Position numbers and translations under genes: made by a program. A DNA stretch of 64,000 nucleotides from Perognathus longimembris pacificus (Eukaryota > Chordata > Mammalia > Rodentia > Heteromyidae), in NCBI RefSeq assembly GCF_023159225.1, contig NC_063162.1:92770880-92834879 (forward strand). Direction: 5' to 3'. Numbering within the stretch: the stretch's first letter is position 1; every line of letters starts with the position of its first letter. The notes under the pieces were generated by a model. That model had not been told where the DNA came from. It made no database searches and worked only from the letters and a program-made list of their open reading frames with translations. Positions 34,755 through 47,149 of this stretch are shown here, in pieces.

Positions 34755-34870
34755 AATATGTATGTATATATGTATGTATGCATAGATGCATGCATGTATA
34801 TTTGCATGGGGGTGTGCAGGCACATGCACATATATATATGCACATATATACATAAATATATACATACATA
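34755..34870. repeat. Imperfect (TATG/CATA)n microsatellite
   Basis: ATGTATGTATAT, TGCATGCATG and CATATATATA-type steps. It produces artefactual Tyr/Ile/His-rich open frames. Confidence 0.85.
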
Positions 34871-34990
34871 CCTACTATGTATTAAACATTGTGCTTTGCA
34901 TTAATGATACTAGTAATTTAGATTGATCAGTTATGCCCCCATAGAACTTACAGACAACTTGGGAAGACATAAATAAAAGAAATACAATTA
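34871..34990 (+). mobile_element. Ancient interspersed repeat relic (L2/MIR3 type)
   Basis: CCTACTATGTATTAAACATT then GTGCTTTGCATTAATGATAC and CATAGAACTTACAGACA echo the common mammalian 'CCTACTATGTGCCAGGCACT … GAGCTTACA' repeat. The family name is uncertain. Confidence 0.45.
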
Positions 34991-37299
34991 ATGTCTCTAA
35001 AAAAGTAAAGCAGGCTAGTCTGGCATACAACCCAAATGACTGGGCTAAGTAAACCCAAGATGCTAATGGGGCAAATGGAAAGAAGCCTGAGCCACTGTAG
35101 GCAGCACAGAGAGGATCTGATGAGCAAAAGAAAGTGAAGAACAAAGGAAGTTGCAAGTTTTCTTGTTAGCTCAACTGGAAGGCCCTTAGTCTGCATTGTT
35201 GTCTTTCTTAAAGACTAGGTACCTTGAATATGTTTGGAAAGACTTTCTCAACTTCCTTCATGAGTATGAGGAGCTGGCTGCTGACCTTTGGGGATGGAAG
35301 GGAAGCTGAGAGGAAAATAAGGAATCAAGATGTTCAGTCAGCACATGAGTACTTATTTCTCCTTGTTTTCATTAGGAGACACTTTCAGCTGTGTCCACAC
35401 TTGTATTTTCGTGTCTGTAAAAGTCCTTTTCCTATAATTTCATGAGGTGTCATAGAGAATGGCAAAAGTGTGTTTTAACTATTGTCTTTGCTACAAGGCC
35501 CTTCATCCCTTCAAACCACTGAATTTGTTTTCTAGGCCATCAAAAAGGTGAGTGTATCATTTTCTTTTGCTTCTCTCTCCTGAAGACACTAGGGATGGGT
35601 TTAGGGCCCAACCAGACAATCTCATCTGAAGTCCCTGGATCTTAATCTCTTACACAAAAGACCCTTTTTGTAAGTAACAATTGCAAAATCTGAGAACTCA
35701 AGCTGGATATTTTGAGATGGCTATAATTCCTTTTTTTAATTTTTAAATTATGTTTAAGCAGTTGTATAATTCAATATATGAATTTACAAATACAAAATTG
35801 AGTGCAAATACAAAATCTTGATCAATGAGATGATAATTCTACCTCCCACAGTTTTCCTCTCCTACATTTAGAAAATATATAATATAAAAAAACTAAGACA
35901 AAAAACAAAACCTGTATTATTCCTTTAGCAATATAGAGGTCAATACAAAAACAAGCCGTAAAACCAATTGTGATTGTAGAAGGAGAAATAAATAGAGGAG
36001 GGGGCCATTCTCAATTGACATTGCATTAAAGACAGAGATGTAAGCTTTACTACTCAAAAACATTTTTTATGTTATGAATTTTACTTTTGCATTTACATCC
36101 TGAAGACCATGGCTGTACCATCCACTGAAGATTTAAAGAAAATAGGAACTCCATCTTTTTTCTCTAGGGCTCTGTTCTCTTATGCCACCTTAGTTGAGAA
36201 CTGCATGTAGAGTGGAATGGAAAAGTAAAAATTAACTTCAGAAAAAGTAAAAGATGCAGTACAGAAACTGCATCTTTTAAAAGCTCTCAGCAGCCAGCTG
36301 TTCAGACCAGAAGATAGCGAAGGTCAGACTGGTGCACCAAGTTCCTAAAGGAAGGTTTTAGTGAGAAAGGAAAGGCAATTCTTCCTACACAACTAAGAAC
36401 AAAGACTCAAAGGGAATGAATGCTGGAACAGTTTAGGTCTTGTCAGGAAACTCACGTAGGATCACTGCTATTTTCTCTGCAAGATAAGAAATTGTGCATC
36501 ACTCTTCTTTGTCCCCTTCTGTATTGTGGCTGTCGCTTCCTCGATGAAAGCCATTATCACATGATAATGTCAGAAAACTCACTGCCATTTTTTAAATAAA
36601 TAATTCTGCTTCAACTTGATATTTGGGCTAGCATCAACTAATAATCATTTTCTGAAATGTTCCATTCAATTTACACCCTTTGCCTCCCAGAAGGAAGGAT
36701 GTTAGTGGTGAGGAAAGCTGTCAAGTCTCTGATTACTGCCTACAAATGTTATCACTTGCTACTGTTCAACAACATTCTGATGAAAATATTACTACTAATG
36801 GAACAACATGCATATGTTGTTAGGACAGAAATAGTATTGCTACATTCTGTTTGCTTACAAGTAAAGTAAACTAACATTGAACTGGGGTGAAAAGTAATTC
36901 CCTGAGCATAGATCTCACAAAATTTTAACTCTGGAGGCACACATTTCACAGATGAGTGCAAGAGACTTCAGATTCAAACATGTTTTTAAGTAGAAGTGTA
37001 ACTCACATTAAACATTGCTACAGAGCAAAAGTAGTTAATGCAACTCTTAGGGACCAATTTTCTACTTCTGGGTACACCATCTTTTGCTGGGTGTCCTAAA
37101 CTTTCCTGTAGATATTCACAAAAGACAAAATATAAGGCTAGAGAAAAGTCATTAATTTGATCTACAGATTTCATCTATATATCGCCTATCTATCCAATTG
37201 CTTTTTTTTTTTAACTCAAACCAGATTTCTCAAAGTGTGTCCAATATCTTCAAAGATGACAGGACTGTACATTTAAAATTTGGAGAATTATACTTCAGG
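34991..37299. other. Unique sequence, no gene seen
   Basis: About 2.3 kb. No repeat family, coding exon or RNA gene recognised. It contains only short open frames (60-90 codons) without domains. Confidence 0.5.
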
Positions 37300-37533
37300 G
37301 TGCTGGTGGCTCAGGCCTTTAATTCTGGCTACTTAGGAGTCTGAGTTCTAGAGGATTATGGATCAAGGCTGTATTAGGCAGAAAAGTTCACTAGATTCTA
37401 TCTGCAAACTTATCAGAAAAAGCAGCACTGGAGAAGTGGTTCAAGTAGTAGTGTGCCAGCCAAGCAACCAAGCCAAGGAACCACATCTAACAACACCAGG
37501 CTCTGAGTTCAAACCTCACAACCACCAAAAAAA
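37300..37533 (+). mobile_element. Dimeric SINE, B1-like plus Geo-like
   Basis: CTGGTGGCTCAGGCCTTTAA head, AGGCAGAAAAGTTCACTAGA linker, GAGAAGTGGTTCAAGTAGTA right half and an ACCAAAAAAAG tail. Diverged and with extra A-rich interior sequence. Confidence 0.65.
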
Positions 37534-37757
37534 GGGATGACTTTTATATGGTACAGTATATTAAAATGTGAAAAGGAGAAATGGGTGCAATACAGTAAAG
37601 AAATGAAAAAAATAAAACAACAGAAAGTTTATGAGGGTTGAGTAGAACTTTATCCCTAGGAAGTAGTTTTATAGGTGGGAAGCTATTTACAGGTAAAGAT
37701 GTTCATTACAGTATTTTAGATTAGCATTACTCTTTTTTTGTTTGTTTCTGTTTTGCT

Positions 37758-38003
37758 TTGCTTTTGTGCTGGTCCTATAGCTTGAACTCAGGGCCTGGGC
37801 ACTGTTCCAGCTTTTTTTTTTTTTTTTTTTAACTAAAGTGCTCTGCCTCTTGAGCCACAAATCCACTTCTGGCTTTTTTGATAGTTAACTGGAGATGAAA
37901 GTCTCACAGGCTTTCCAGCCCAGAATGGCTTCAAATCCCAATTCTCAGATACCAGCCTCCTGAATAGCTAATATTACAGGTGTGAGCCACTGGAACCCTG
38001 GTA
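37758..38003 (-). mobile_element. Dimeric SINE, B1-like plus Geo-like
   Basis: Reversed copy. The plus strand starts with GTGCTGGTCCTATAGCTTGA, has an internal T20 run and GATAGTTAACTGGAGATGA, and ends TATTACAGGTGTGAGCCAC. Confidence 0.75.
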
Positions 38004-39810
38004 CTTTAGCATTACTCTTAGTTTTAAAGGTTAATGAACAAAATCTCTATCAGTGGAAAAGTAGGCAGTTCAGTTAAACTTTAAATACACTGTAGAACTC
38101 ACATTCAATGCCATTGTATATAGGTCAAAGATTTTCATTCATATCTTACCATTCAACTGCTTAAATTAGGAAATAATCGATAAGAATGTAAATGACACTG
38201 ATATCCAAAATATATTAAGTATAAAATGTTTCCAAATGTTGTATATAGTCTCCAAAACTACATACCAAGCATGATCTGAACATCATTGTGTGTTTGAATG
38301 CATATTTATTTATGGATATGTATACAAGTTTGTGTTTACATGTATGGTCAAAAATAAGGATAGGTTAAATCTCACAGCAGTTATTTCTGTGTGATTACTA
38401 TTTGTATATACACTTATGAACTGTTTGGAATTTCTATAACTAGCATGAATTATTCATAGCATGAGAGCAGGAAACTAAGAAATATTCATTCTTAGTTTAA
38501 AAATATGCTTGTTAGGTGTTTTAACTCCTTACCTTATAATGTTTAAGGCAAGAATGTAAAAATGCATGTAAAGTCCTTGACATAAATGTACTAACTACCT
38601 TATATATGTAATTGTAATTCCTTTGTACATCACCCTGACAATACAATTAAATTTTTTTAAATTCAGAAATGCATGCAGAATTTTGAATACTATTTCCTAC
38701 TCATTTGACTTTTAGTAATGAAAGTTTATTAGTTTAAAACATCAAATAGGCAAAAACTTAAAGAAAGCATGAAATACAATGTAAAGTATTAGCATATTAA
38801 TAGATAATAGTAATAGTAAATACTACATGTAGTTCTTACATGCTATATATAGTATATATAATATATACAGTATACGTATATATATATGCATATGTGTTTG
38901 TGTGTGTATATATATATTAAAGCATGCTCAAGGGAGTATATGTATGTATATTCACTGTGTCATATGGTATTTGCAACAAGCTCTTTCTGCCAAGTGTTCA
39001 CTTATTCACTTTTGAAAACAATCTTGGTGTCTGTAGCATAGTCTAGAACTCCCTATTTGTAGACTCTAGGTCTGCTGTGTAGTTGACCTAATCAGATACT
39101 GAAATATCCAGAGTTTAGGTGACTTATTCTGGGATGAAACACGACCAGTTACATAATGTGTCAATGTTACATTGATGCAATCAAAATATAGATAACTATA
39201 TTTTGAATTGAGAGGGTAAGGTGGTGCTGCTATGTCTTAAGAAAACTGAATAAACTTCAACTGGGAGTGTAGGAAAGGTAAGTACATATATCACTGAAGT
39301 TGGACAATATTCGATTAAGTTGGGAAATTATTTCATGTAGTAATTATTTACATACAACAGGTGTCAAAATTGTACCTTACCACCCAGCTTGGCAAAGAAA
39401 AGAAATGAACATAGTAGTTTTTGTAAGCCTCATCCTGCAGAGACTTAGTGGGTGGAGTGCTGTAGGTAAAGGATACAAACATATCAAATGTTGGTTTTCC
39501 TGTTCTTATATACTTATTGATGATTCATAACTTTTGAGATTGATGTTCAGGGTTTCATATTTGATCATTGGCAGATAAGGGGAGAGTAAGTCCTTACATG
39601 TGAAAGTAGACTTATAATCACAAAGTTGTGGTTTCCTGATTGTACTTCCTTTCCCATAGAACCATCAAACAAATGGAGGTGAGGCCACATTCTTTAATGA
39701 ATAGACTTCCTAAATTTAGTTATGTTGACCTTCCTAAGAAGATATATTATTTAGGGGACAGTGCAGTCTAGATCTATATTAGGAATAAAAATCTTTACTC
39801 AATTGTTAAG

Positions 39811-39814
<4 letters not shown>
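38004..39814. other. Unique AT-rich sequence, no gene seen
   Basis: Holds a short L1 lineage-B terminus at 38575-38660 (TTCCTTTGTACATCACCCTG and tail) and a TA-rich microsatellite at 38840-38925. No gene recognised. Confidence 0.5.
38575..38660 (+). mobile_element. Short L1 lineage-B 3' terminus
   Basis: Very short truncated copy ending GACAATACAATTAAATTTTT. Confidence 0.65.

Positions 39815-39880
<66 letters not shown>
39815..39880. repeat. (CT)33 microsatellite
   Basis: 66 uninterrupted bases of CT at the edge of a SINE. Pure polypurine/polypyrimidine tracts of this length are highly mutable. Confidence 0.97.
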
Positions 39881-39884
<4 letters not shown>

Positions 39885-40112
39885 TTGGCTAGTTCTGGGC
39901 TAGAAACATAGGGCCTGGGCAAAGTCCCTTAACTAGCTTTTTTGCTCAAAGATGGCATACTATTCTTAGCCACAGCTCCAGTTGTGGATTTTGCAATGGT
40001 CAATTGGAGATAAGTCACAGATTTGCCTGCCCAGGCTGGCTTTGATCCATGATTCTCAGATCTCAGCCTCCTGAGTATTTAGGATTACAAGGGTGAGTTA
40101 CTGGCACTCCAG
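39881..40112 (-). mobile_element. Dimeric SINE, B1-like plus Geo-like
   Basis: Reversed: GGGCCTGGGCAAAGTCCCTT, GGTCAATTGGAGATAAGTCA, GATTCTCAGATCTCAGCCTC and GGATTACAAGGGTGAG. Confidence 0.75.
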
Positions 40113-41492
40113 TCCTCTTCCTTCTCACATTTAAAATGTTATGCTGTATTTCTTCCATTTAAAGATCCCTACAGAGAAATAATTTCTTCTAAGAAATTAA
40201 ATGATTCTTTAAATGCTATTCCCCTTTTTAACAAAAAGTCAGGATTCTCAAATTTTCTTTAGGCTCCCTACTTTGGAAATGTGAAACCTGGGAGACGGGA
40301 ATGTCAATAATTTTTTAAGTGTACTAATTTTCCAATTCAGCTTTTCAGCTATGCAGCCCCAATTACAGCCTCCAAAATTTATCTGTTTCTGAATAAAGAG
40401 ACTAGGTGAACATAAGCAACTTGGTGGCCCTTTAACTCCTCACTAGCAAAACCTTCTTCCAAGACACTGCCATAGGAACTTGAGGAAGAAAGATGCTGAG
40501 GGAAAGAAGAGCTTTCTTCTGACTCAAGTCCTTTGCCACTCAGAGTGAGTTCTTTCTTACTTAGCCTACTGCCAAGAAAGCCTGAGATTCTCTTTTACTA
40601 CCTGTCTGTAGAGACCAGTTAGTGACTCCAAAAACCCTACTCATTGCCCAATTGACATCAGGCTCCCAGATGTCTCACAAAGGAGTCTGTGAGTTTGGTT
40701 TCTCCACATCTACCCACCACTAAGCATGTTTTTGAGTCATCCATCACTAAATAAATAGGTTGTGAATACCCACCCCCTTTTGGGTGCTGATCTCCAGCTT
40801 CAGCTGGAATAACAAAAGATATAGAAAGTCATATCTCTACCCTAAAATATACTGGGGGCTAAGAAAAAAATCAAAAGTAAAAGCAGAAAAAAATTCCATT
40901 ATAAAAGTGGAGTGCAGAGGTTCTTAGAGGAGAATGGACACTGCAGGTATCTATATGGTAAGCTAGGGCTAGGTTACAGAGAACATTTAATTCTTAGTGA
41001 AAATGATGAAATGCTACAAATCATATTTCTTTAGCAGTGGTATTTCTGTGATTTATGTCAACAGTTTATTTTTGCATCTTTAAAAAAAGTTATTTTGGTC
41101 AGTTTAAATATACCACAGGCACATTTTTAAACTCCTAGATTTTGTTAACACCTGCAGCTTTGTCATTGTACAAAATAAGTCACATTAAATGCTAAGTGGA
41201 AAAGCTTAAATTAAGTCTTTCAAGAATATCCTCATCTGGAAACCAATGCTTCTGGGTGAGCTTTTGGAGCATTATTGCACTAATATCCTACTAATCATTC
41301 TTAAATTTGACTCTGCGATAAATACTCAAGGAAACTTGAAGAAAGGAAGCAACCAGCTTGTTGATCATTCATCAAAATCATTAGTATGTTCTATTTAGGA
41401 GGATGCTAGCACACAGCTCTCCCTTTCATATTTATAACTGTAAACTAAATTTAATTTAAACTCTAATGTCTTAAATGAAATTTATACTTTTT
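40113..41492. other. Unique sequence, nothing recognised
   Basis: About 1.4 kb with no repeat family or coding exon recognised. Confidence 0.45.
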
Positions 41493-41568
41493 CAGTGCTA
41501 AAGATGTAACTCAGGGCCTTGAGCATGATAGGCAAGTGCTCTACCTCTGAGCTACTTTTCCAGTCCTC
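41493..41568 (-). mobile_element. ID-like SINE monomer
   Basis: Plus-strand AGGGCCTTGAGCATGATAGG and GCTCTACCTCTGAGCTAC match a reversed ID monomer. Confidence 0.7.
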
Positions 41569-41654
41569 ATATTGATCTTTAATCTATCATCATAAATCTA
41601 TCGCATGATCTCTACTTTTGTAAGAACTCACATTAAGTATAATTATTTCCATTA

Positions 41655-41870
41655 TTTATTATTAAGCATTATGTGCTAGATTTTTATATATGTTATTCAA
41701 TTTAATCCTCCAAACTCCATGAGGTAGACTTTGCTGTCCTCATTTCAAAATAAGGAACTCAATTGTCAGCAAAGGTAACTAGCAGAGTTACATAACTGAA
41801 AGTGGCCAAGCAAGTCCCTAACCCAGTTTTGTCTAATTGTAAAACCTCTGCACTTTCTCCATTACAGATT
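41655..41870 (-). mobile_element. MIR SINE relic
   Basis: Reversed MIR: TTTAATCCTCCAAACTCCAT, GAGGTAGACTTTGCTGTC, CATTTCAAAATAAGGAA. Confidence 0.75.
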
Positions 41871-42321
41871 TTCTGGGCATCATGTTCAAGGAAAAAATAT
41901 ATAATGTGGATAATACATATTACATAAATGGGATCACAATGTTAGTATATACTGGGAATGGCAGAATCATAAATATTGCCTCATGGAATCAGTAGCAAAG
42001 AAATCTCCCCATAGAAAGGTAGGGATATAGGTCTAGACTAAAGAATAAACACTACTAGATAGAGAGATCAGTATTCTTTAGGGAAAATATGAGTGGAACA
42101 GAGGTAGTGCTCAGAAACATTCCGGTAATTGAATAATATGAAAACACAAAATAAACATGGATGAATGACACAAAGTAAATCAAGTAGAAAATAAACAATA
42201 AAAATTTTCCAGGAGTTTGTCTTGGTGAGAAGATCTTGTTTCCAGAAAAGAAGTTTCATTTAGGCTAAATCTTCAATGAGCTTTCCTTGTGTGATTAACT
42301 TGTCCACAGAAATATGGAATC

Positions 42322-42545
42322 CAGACTGGTGGAATGGCTCTAATAGTAGAGCCACCTGCCTAGCAGGTGCTAAATTCAGTATATTAAACCCAGTATATTA
42401 ATATATAATATGTGTATATATATGTGTGAATACATGTGTATGTATATTTGCCCAAATATAGTGTAGGTACATATATGTGTGTGTGCCCAAATATAATGTG
42501 TTTAGGAATATATGTGTGTACATGTATATATACATGTGCACACAT
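42322..42545 (+). mobile_element. ID-like remnant followed by TA/TG microsatellite
   Basis: AGACTGGTGGAATGGCTC and GCCACCTGCCTAGCAGG resemble an ID head. From about 42400 the sequence is TATATGTG-type repeat. Confidence 0.45.
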
Positions 42546-42651
42546 ACTGTCAGTCACTGATAGTTCACACATATCATTTTAACTTCTAATTAAGTAGCTG
42601 ATATTGAATGGATCAGAATTTGAGGCCAGTAACCCAGGGAGGAAAACCCCT

Positions 42652-42990
42652 GCTCTGAGCACAGTGGCATGTACTATCATCCCAAGCTACATGGAAGGCT
42701 GAGACTGGGAGGCTAGGGTGCCAGGCTAGCCTACAAAGAAAAATTTTCAGAATTCTTATCTTCACAGAGGAAATCTGGGCACGATGAAATGTGCTTGTGA
42801 TCATGTGGTCTTAGCAACAACAGGAAGCCTATAGTAAGCAGATTACAGCTCAGGTGCCTAAATGGAAAGAGATATCCTATCCTAAAAATAACCAGTGAAA
42901 AATAGGGCTGGAGATATGGCTAAGAGGTAGTGTATCAGATTAGCAAGCATGAGGGACCCCTGAGTTCAACTCTCAATAATACGAAAAAAA
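42652..42990 (+). mobile_element. Old B1-like SINE followed by ID-like SINE
   Basis: GAGCACAGTGGCATGTACTA and CCAGGCTAGCCTACAAAG mark a diverged B1-like unit. From 42904, AGGGCTGGAGATATGGCTAA marks an ID-like unit ending in an A-rich stretch. Confidence 0.55.
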
Positions 42991-43015
42991 AGGGGGCAGG
43001 GGGAAGAAAGCAAAA

Positions 43016-43480
43016 GCTTGGTACCAGACCTACACGCCTATAATCCTAACCACTCAGGAGGCTGATGTCCCTAAGATTGAGGTTCAAAGCCAATTTGGGT
43101 ACAAAAGTCTTTGAGGCGCTCCCCCCTTGGCTGGGAATATGGTCTAGAGGTCAAGTGTTCTTCTCGTACACGTGAAAGAAACCCTGGGTTTGATTCCTCA
43201 GCACCACATATGTAGAAAAAAGCCCGAAGTGGCACTGTGGTTCAAGAAGTAGCATGCTACCCTTGAGCAAAAAGAAGCCAGGGACAGTGCTCGGGCCCTG
43301 ACTCCATGCCCCAGGAGTGGCAACAAAAACAAAACAAATTAAAAGAGACTCTCCCTTCAAAGCAACCAGCTAAAAGCCAAGCTGAAGGGATGGCTCAAGT
43401 AGCAGAGCACCACCCTGCAAGAAAAGCTGAGCAAGAGTCAAGACTGGGTTCAGTTTCTGACATCAAAAAGAAAAAGGAAA
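43016..43480 (+). mobile_element. B1-Geo dimeric SINE interrupted by IDL-Geo
   Basis: The B1-like left half (CACGCCTATAATCCTAACCA) runs to about 43122. The Geo-like right half resumes near 43338 with GACTCTCCCTTCAAAGC and GGATGGCTCAAGTAGCAG. The piece between is a separate younger SINE, so the dimer was split after insertion. Confidence 0.7.
43125..43335 (+). mobile_element. IDL-Geo SINE nested in another SINE
   Basis: GGCTGGGAATATGGTCTAG head, TTGATTCCTCAGCACCACAT and GAAGCCAGGGACAGTGCTCG right half, ending in a CAAAAACAAAAC tail. Confidence 0.85.
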
Positions 43481-43504
43481 GAAAAATATAGCACCCAGGC
43501 AAAA

Positions 43505-43640
43505 ATTATTCATTTATTCATTAGACATTTATTGTGTGTTACCCTAAGCCAGATGCAGTGTTGATAACTAGGGATATAAAGTTTAGTAAGATGTTCTCTT
43601 GTTTAAGATATTCTGTTGGAACTGACATTCATTCTCCATC
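43505..43640 (+). mobile_element. Ancient interspersed repeat relic (L2/MIR3 type)
   Basis: TCATTTATTCATTAGACATT, TTATTGTGTGTTACC and AACTAGGGATATAAAG resemble the common mammalian 'TTCATTCAACAAATATTTATTGAGC…' repeat. Family assignment is uncertain. Confidence 0.5.
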
Positions 43641-43713
43641 TGATCAATGAATGTAACAACGTTGAGGATCAACCCAGTTGCAAGAGAGTGACTTCTCCCT
43701 TGCAGTCCTGGGG

Positions 43714-43930
43714 CCAGTGGCTTACACTTTTAATCCTAGCTTTTCATGAGGATCCCCATTCAAATCCAGTCCCCGCAGAAAAATCTTGTGAATCTCTTCT
43801 TTCCAGTGAACTACCAAGAAAGCTGGAAGTAGAGCTGTCATTCACGTGACAGAGTGCCAATCTTGAGCAAAAGAGCTAAAGCACAACATGCAGCCCCTGA
43901 ATTCAAGCCCCAGTTCCACCCCGCACACAT
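43714..43930 (+). mobile_element. Dimeric SINE, B1-like plus Geo-like
   Basis: GGGGCCAGTGGCTTACACTT, TGAATCTCTTCTTTCCAGTG, GTGACAGAGTGCCAATCTTG and GAATTCAAGCCCCAGTTCC in order. Confidence 0.65.
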
Positions 43931-44267
43931 AAAAAGAGAAACAGAAAACAGTTTTAAGCCAATCAAAGATTCAAAATGCCACTGAGACTTCTCCATAGAT
44001 AGATAATATCTACCATTAAAGAGAGATGATCTGAGGCAGCTCAAAAATTCACATGTAAAAACACCAGGATTAATAATAAATTGATGGAATTAGGGAGAAA
44101 TAATGGTGAACATGTACTAGAAGAAGCAAGTGCATCCCTAATGCTTGTAGAAAAAAAAAAGAACAAAACGAGAATATGAGTTACAGGAATAAGTGTTACA
44201 AAAATGAGTGATTCCATATGGGAAAAATCATTAATAACTGCAATAAAGCTTATAAATCTTAAGTTTT

Positions 44268-44435
44268 TACTATGTTCCAAGAATTGTTCCAAATATCTAA
44301 GATATACTTACTCATTTTATCTATTGAGTAACTCCATGAAGTGGATAAAATCTTTCCCTCCACAATTGAAATGAGGATGTGAGATCCATAAGGTGAACTA
44401 AATTGTTCAAGACTTACATTTAATAGGTGACTGTG
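44268..44435 (-). mobile_element. MIR SINE relic
   Basis: Reversed, strongly diverged: GTAACTCCATGAAGTGGAT, AATTGAAATGAGGATG, TTGTTCAAGACTTACA. Confidence 0.5.
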
Positions 44436-44819
44436 CTAAGAAAAAGGTTAAAAACAAATGAACCACACCAAAAAAATTACATTATTGCTAATATATTATC
44501 AGAATAGCTATCTCTTGCATGGATTCCAAAATAAAATTTGAACTTTGATCTTATAAAAGTACAAAAGTAGATTTTACATTATAATTGTTAAATTTACTGT
44601 TAAATAATGTAATAAATCCCGTGGTGTATAAATTTAACCTTAGGGAAAGATCATGAAGGATAAGGTTTAAAAGTCAAATGTAGATGTTCTGGAAAACCTT
44701 CACAATTACTTTCTGAAATTATGATCCCTTTCTCTGGCAAATGAGCACGTTTTCCATTCTCGAATATATATGATTAAACTGATTGTAAAATAAATCTTTC
44801 CATAAAGACTAGAAATATA

Positions 44820-45160
44820 CTGCATATTTATATGTGTGTTATATATTTATATTACATATTTATATATTTGATCTATAGAGTGTGTGTATTCTATAAATTA
44901 AATATGAGTACTTTGGACAGTAATTGGAATATAGCACACAGTAAATATCTCACATACATATATATGCACACATATTTCTAAGCTAGCTCTATAGTATTTG
45001 TACTATATATAGTAAAATTATATTCACGTACATACACATAACCACATTTATACTATATATATTCACAAATGTATATAGGTATATACAAGTATAACTATAT
45101 AAATTTATATATATTTAATTATGTGTATACATAAGTCAAAGTATATATGTATAATATATT
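44820..45160. repeat. 340-bp TA-rich low-complexity tract
   Basis: Dense TATATA, ATATTTATAT and CATACATA steps with many short self-complementary segments. No unit length is constant. Confidence 0.7.
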
Positions 45161-46089
45161 CCTGATTTAGTATTTGAACCATCCAATAAAATTTCTAATT
45201 TTAAAGGAAGTAATTTCTGTATTCTGAGAGTAAAGTTGGAAAAAAACTTTAAAATGCTTATATTTTCACAATGCAACCATCTTATATGTATTTTTAAATT
45301 TTCAACTGTTTGGATTGTTTTCTATTTAAACAATGATTCTACCATTAAAATAATAAATAAAGTTTTGGTTCCTATAAACAGAAATGTGACTCAGACATGG
45401 TCCCTTTGTCATGTCTCCTCTCCCTACAGAGTCACTCAGGGCTGCTAGGCTCTCTACTTCTCTCCTTCAATAACAGTTGTTATCAGAAAAGGCTACGAAC
45501 AACCCACTCTACTATGGTAAATGCGAGAGGTTTAATACCCACTTACATTTCAACCGTAGAAATAACCAGTGTCTGAAGGATTCAGATACTGATGCAGGGA
45601 TTACATGAAGCTGGCCAGACCTATCATTTTGAAGAAATGCTCAAAAAGAGGATAAAGATGAAGTATGGGGAAAGCAATGTGAATAAAGTTGAAAGGTATA
45701 ATTTATATTTCAATCTCATAATATATTATAAAGAAAAATATTTTCTGTAAATTGAGTGGTGAAAATGTTCACTATAATATTGCTGAATTGTAGTGGTTGA
45801 AACATATTATTTTGTAAGACTTTCAATCTTACAAAAATGAAAGAATCAAACTTGCTTTTTAACACAAAATAAGAAAAGACAAAGAAGATCATTTTATATT
45901 GATAATGGAAACAAGCCAAGAGGAAATACCAATCAATTGCAAACATGTTCACTAAACATCTGTGCACCCAATTCATAAACCAAGCACCATTGAATGTAAA
46001 AACATAGGCAAACCTCAGCACAATAAGAGACTGACTTCAATACCCCACTGTCACCAATAGGTGAGAAATCAACAACAAATCTTCAGAAT
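45161..46089. other. Unique sequence, no gene seen
   Basis: The 101-codon minus-strand open frame at 45716-46021 is AT-rich and has no domain. Confidence 0.45.
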
Positions 46090-46103
46090 TAAATGACATT
46101 TTT

Positions 46104-46663
46104 TTTCTTATTTATTATCAAAGTGATTTACAGAGAGGTTACAGTTTCATACGTTTAGGCATTGGATATATTTCTTGTACTGTTTGTTATCTCCTCCCTC
46201 ATTCTCCCCTCCCCCTCCCCCTTTCCCTCTCTCCCCATAAGTTGTTCAGTTGGTTTACACCAAACAGTTTTGCAAGTATTGCTCTTTTAGTTGTTTGTCT
46301 TTTTATCCTGTGTCTCTCGATTTTGGTAATCCCTTTCAGTTTCCTAGTTCTAATACCAGTATATACAGTTTCCAATGTACTCAGATAAGATACAGTGATA
46401 GTGCAGGTCCAACCACGGGAAGGGGATACAAGAGGATCATTAACAATAGAAGCTACGGTTTCACATGGCATGTTGAAAGTAATTACAACAGTGATATATC
46501 ACTCCTTTCCATAACATGGAGTTCATTTCACTTAGCATGAGCCAGACCCAAAGAAACATGGACTCTATGGTCTCCCTTATAGGGAATAATTAGCACAGGT
46601 TTAGGCTAGTCACAGCAGAGGATCACAAGAGCCTAATAGCTATGCCCCTATGAATGCATAAGA
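46104..46663. mobile_element. L1 lineage B with 5' inversion (twin priming)
   Basis: 46104-46539 is a minus-strand L1 3'UTR and terminus. From 46540 (GAGCCAGACCCAAAGAAACA) the sequence is plus-strand 3'UTR that ends exactly where the first arm begins in L1 coordinates (…GCATAAGAT / ATGCTAAGTG…). Candidate duplication TAAATGACATTTTT at 46090-46103 and TAAATGCCATTCTT at 46664-46677, two mismatches. Confidence 0.85.
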
Positions 46664-46677
46664 TAAATGCCATTCTT

Positions 46678-47149
46678 AATCAAATGGTTTCAACAGCTGT
46701 CTTACAATATTCCTCCCAATGGCTACAGAGTCCATATTGTTCTTAGCAGCCCATAGATCATATTTTAGAACATTAAAGCCAGTCCTAACAAACACAACTT
46801 CCTGTTGTGTTTAACAGGCTGCAAAAAAATACAACTAGAAATCAACAGCAAAAGAAACTAAAGAAAATCAGCATACACTAAAAAAAAAAAAAGACAGAAT
46901 TATAAGTCAAATCTTATTTAGGGGTGAGAACAAGGAGGTGGGGCAAACTGAGAGGGTGAAGAAGGATGAATTGAATCAAAATATTTTATGTAGATATATG
47001 AAAATGGGACAAGAAAGCTTCTTGAAATGGGTATGGGAAGTGGGAAAGTGAGGATGAGGAAGTATGACCAAAGGGGAGAATCTGATTGAAGTACGTGTCA
47101 AAATAAAATCCCCAAATACAATTAATTGATAACAACAAAACTATGAGGG
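46678..47149. other. Mostly unrecognised, possibly old L1 3'UTR
   Basis: Purine-rich words such as GGGGTGAGAACAAGGAGG and GGGAAGTGGGAAAGTGAGG are of the type seen in L1 3'UTRs, but I cannot place them firmly. Confidence 0.3.

Noticed and set aside
34629..34869. Three overlapping Tyr/Ile/His-rich open frames
   Set aside because: Artefacts of the TATG/CATA microsatellite.
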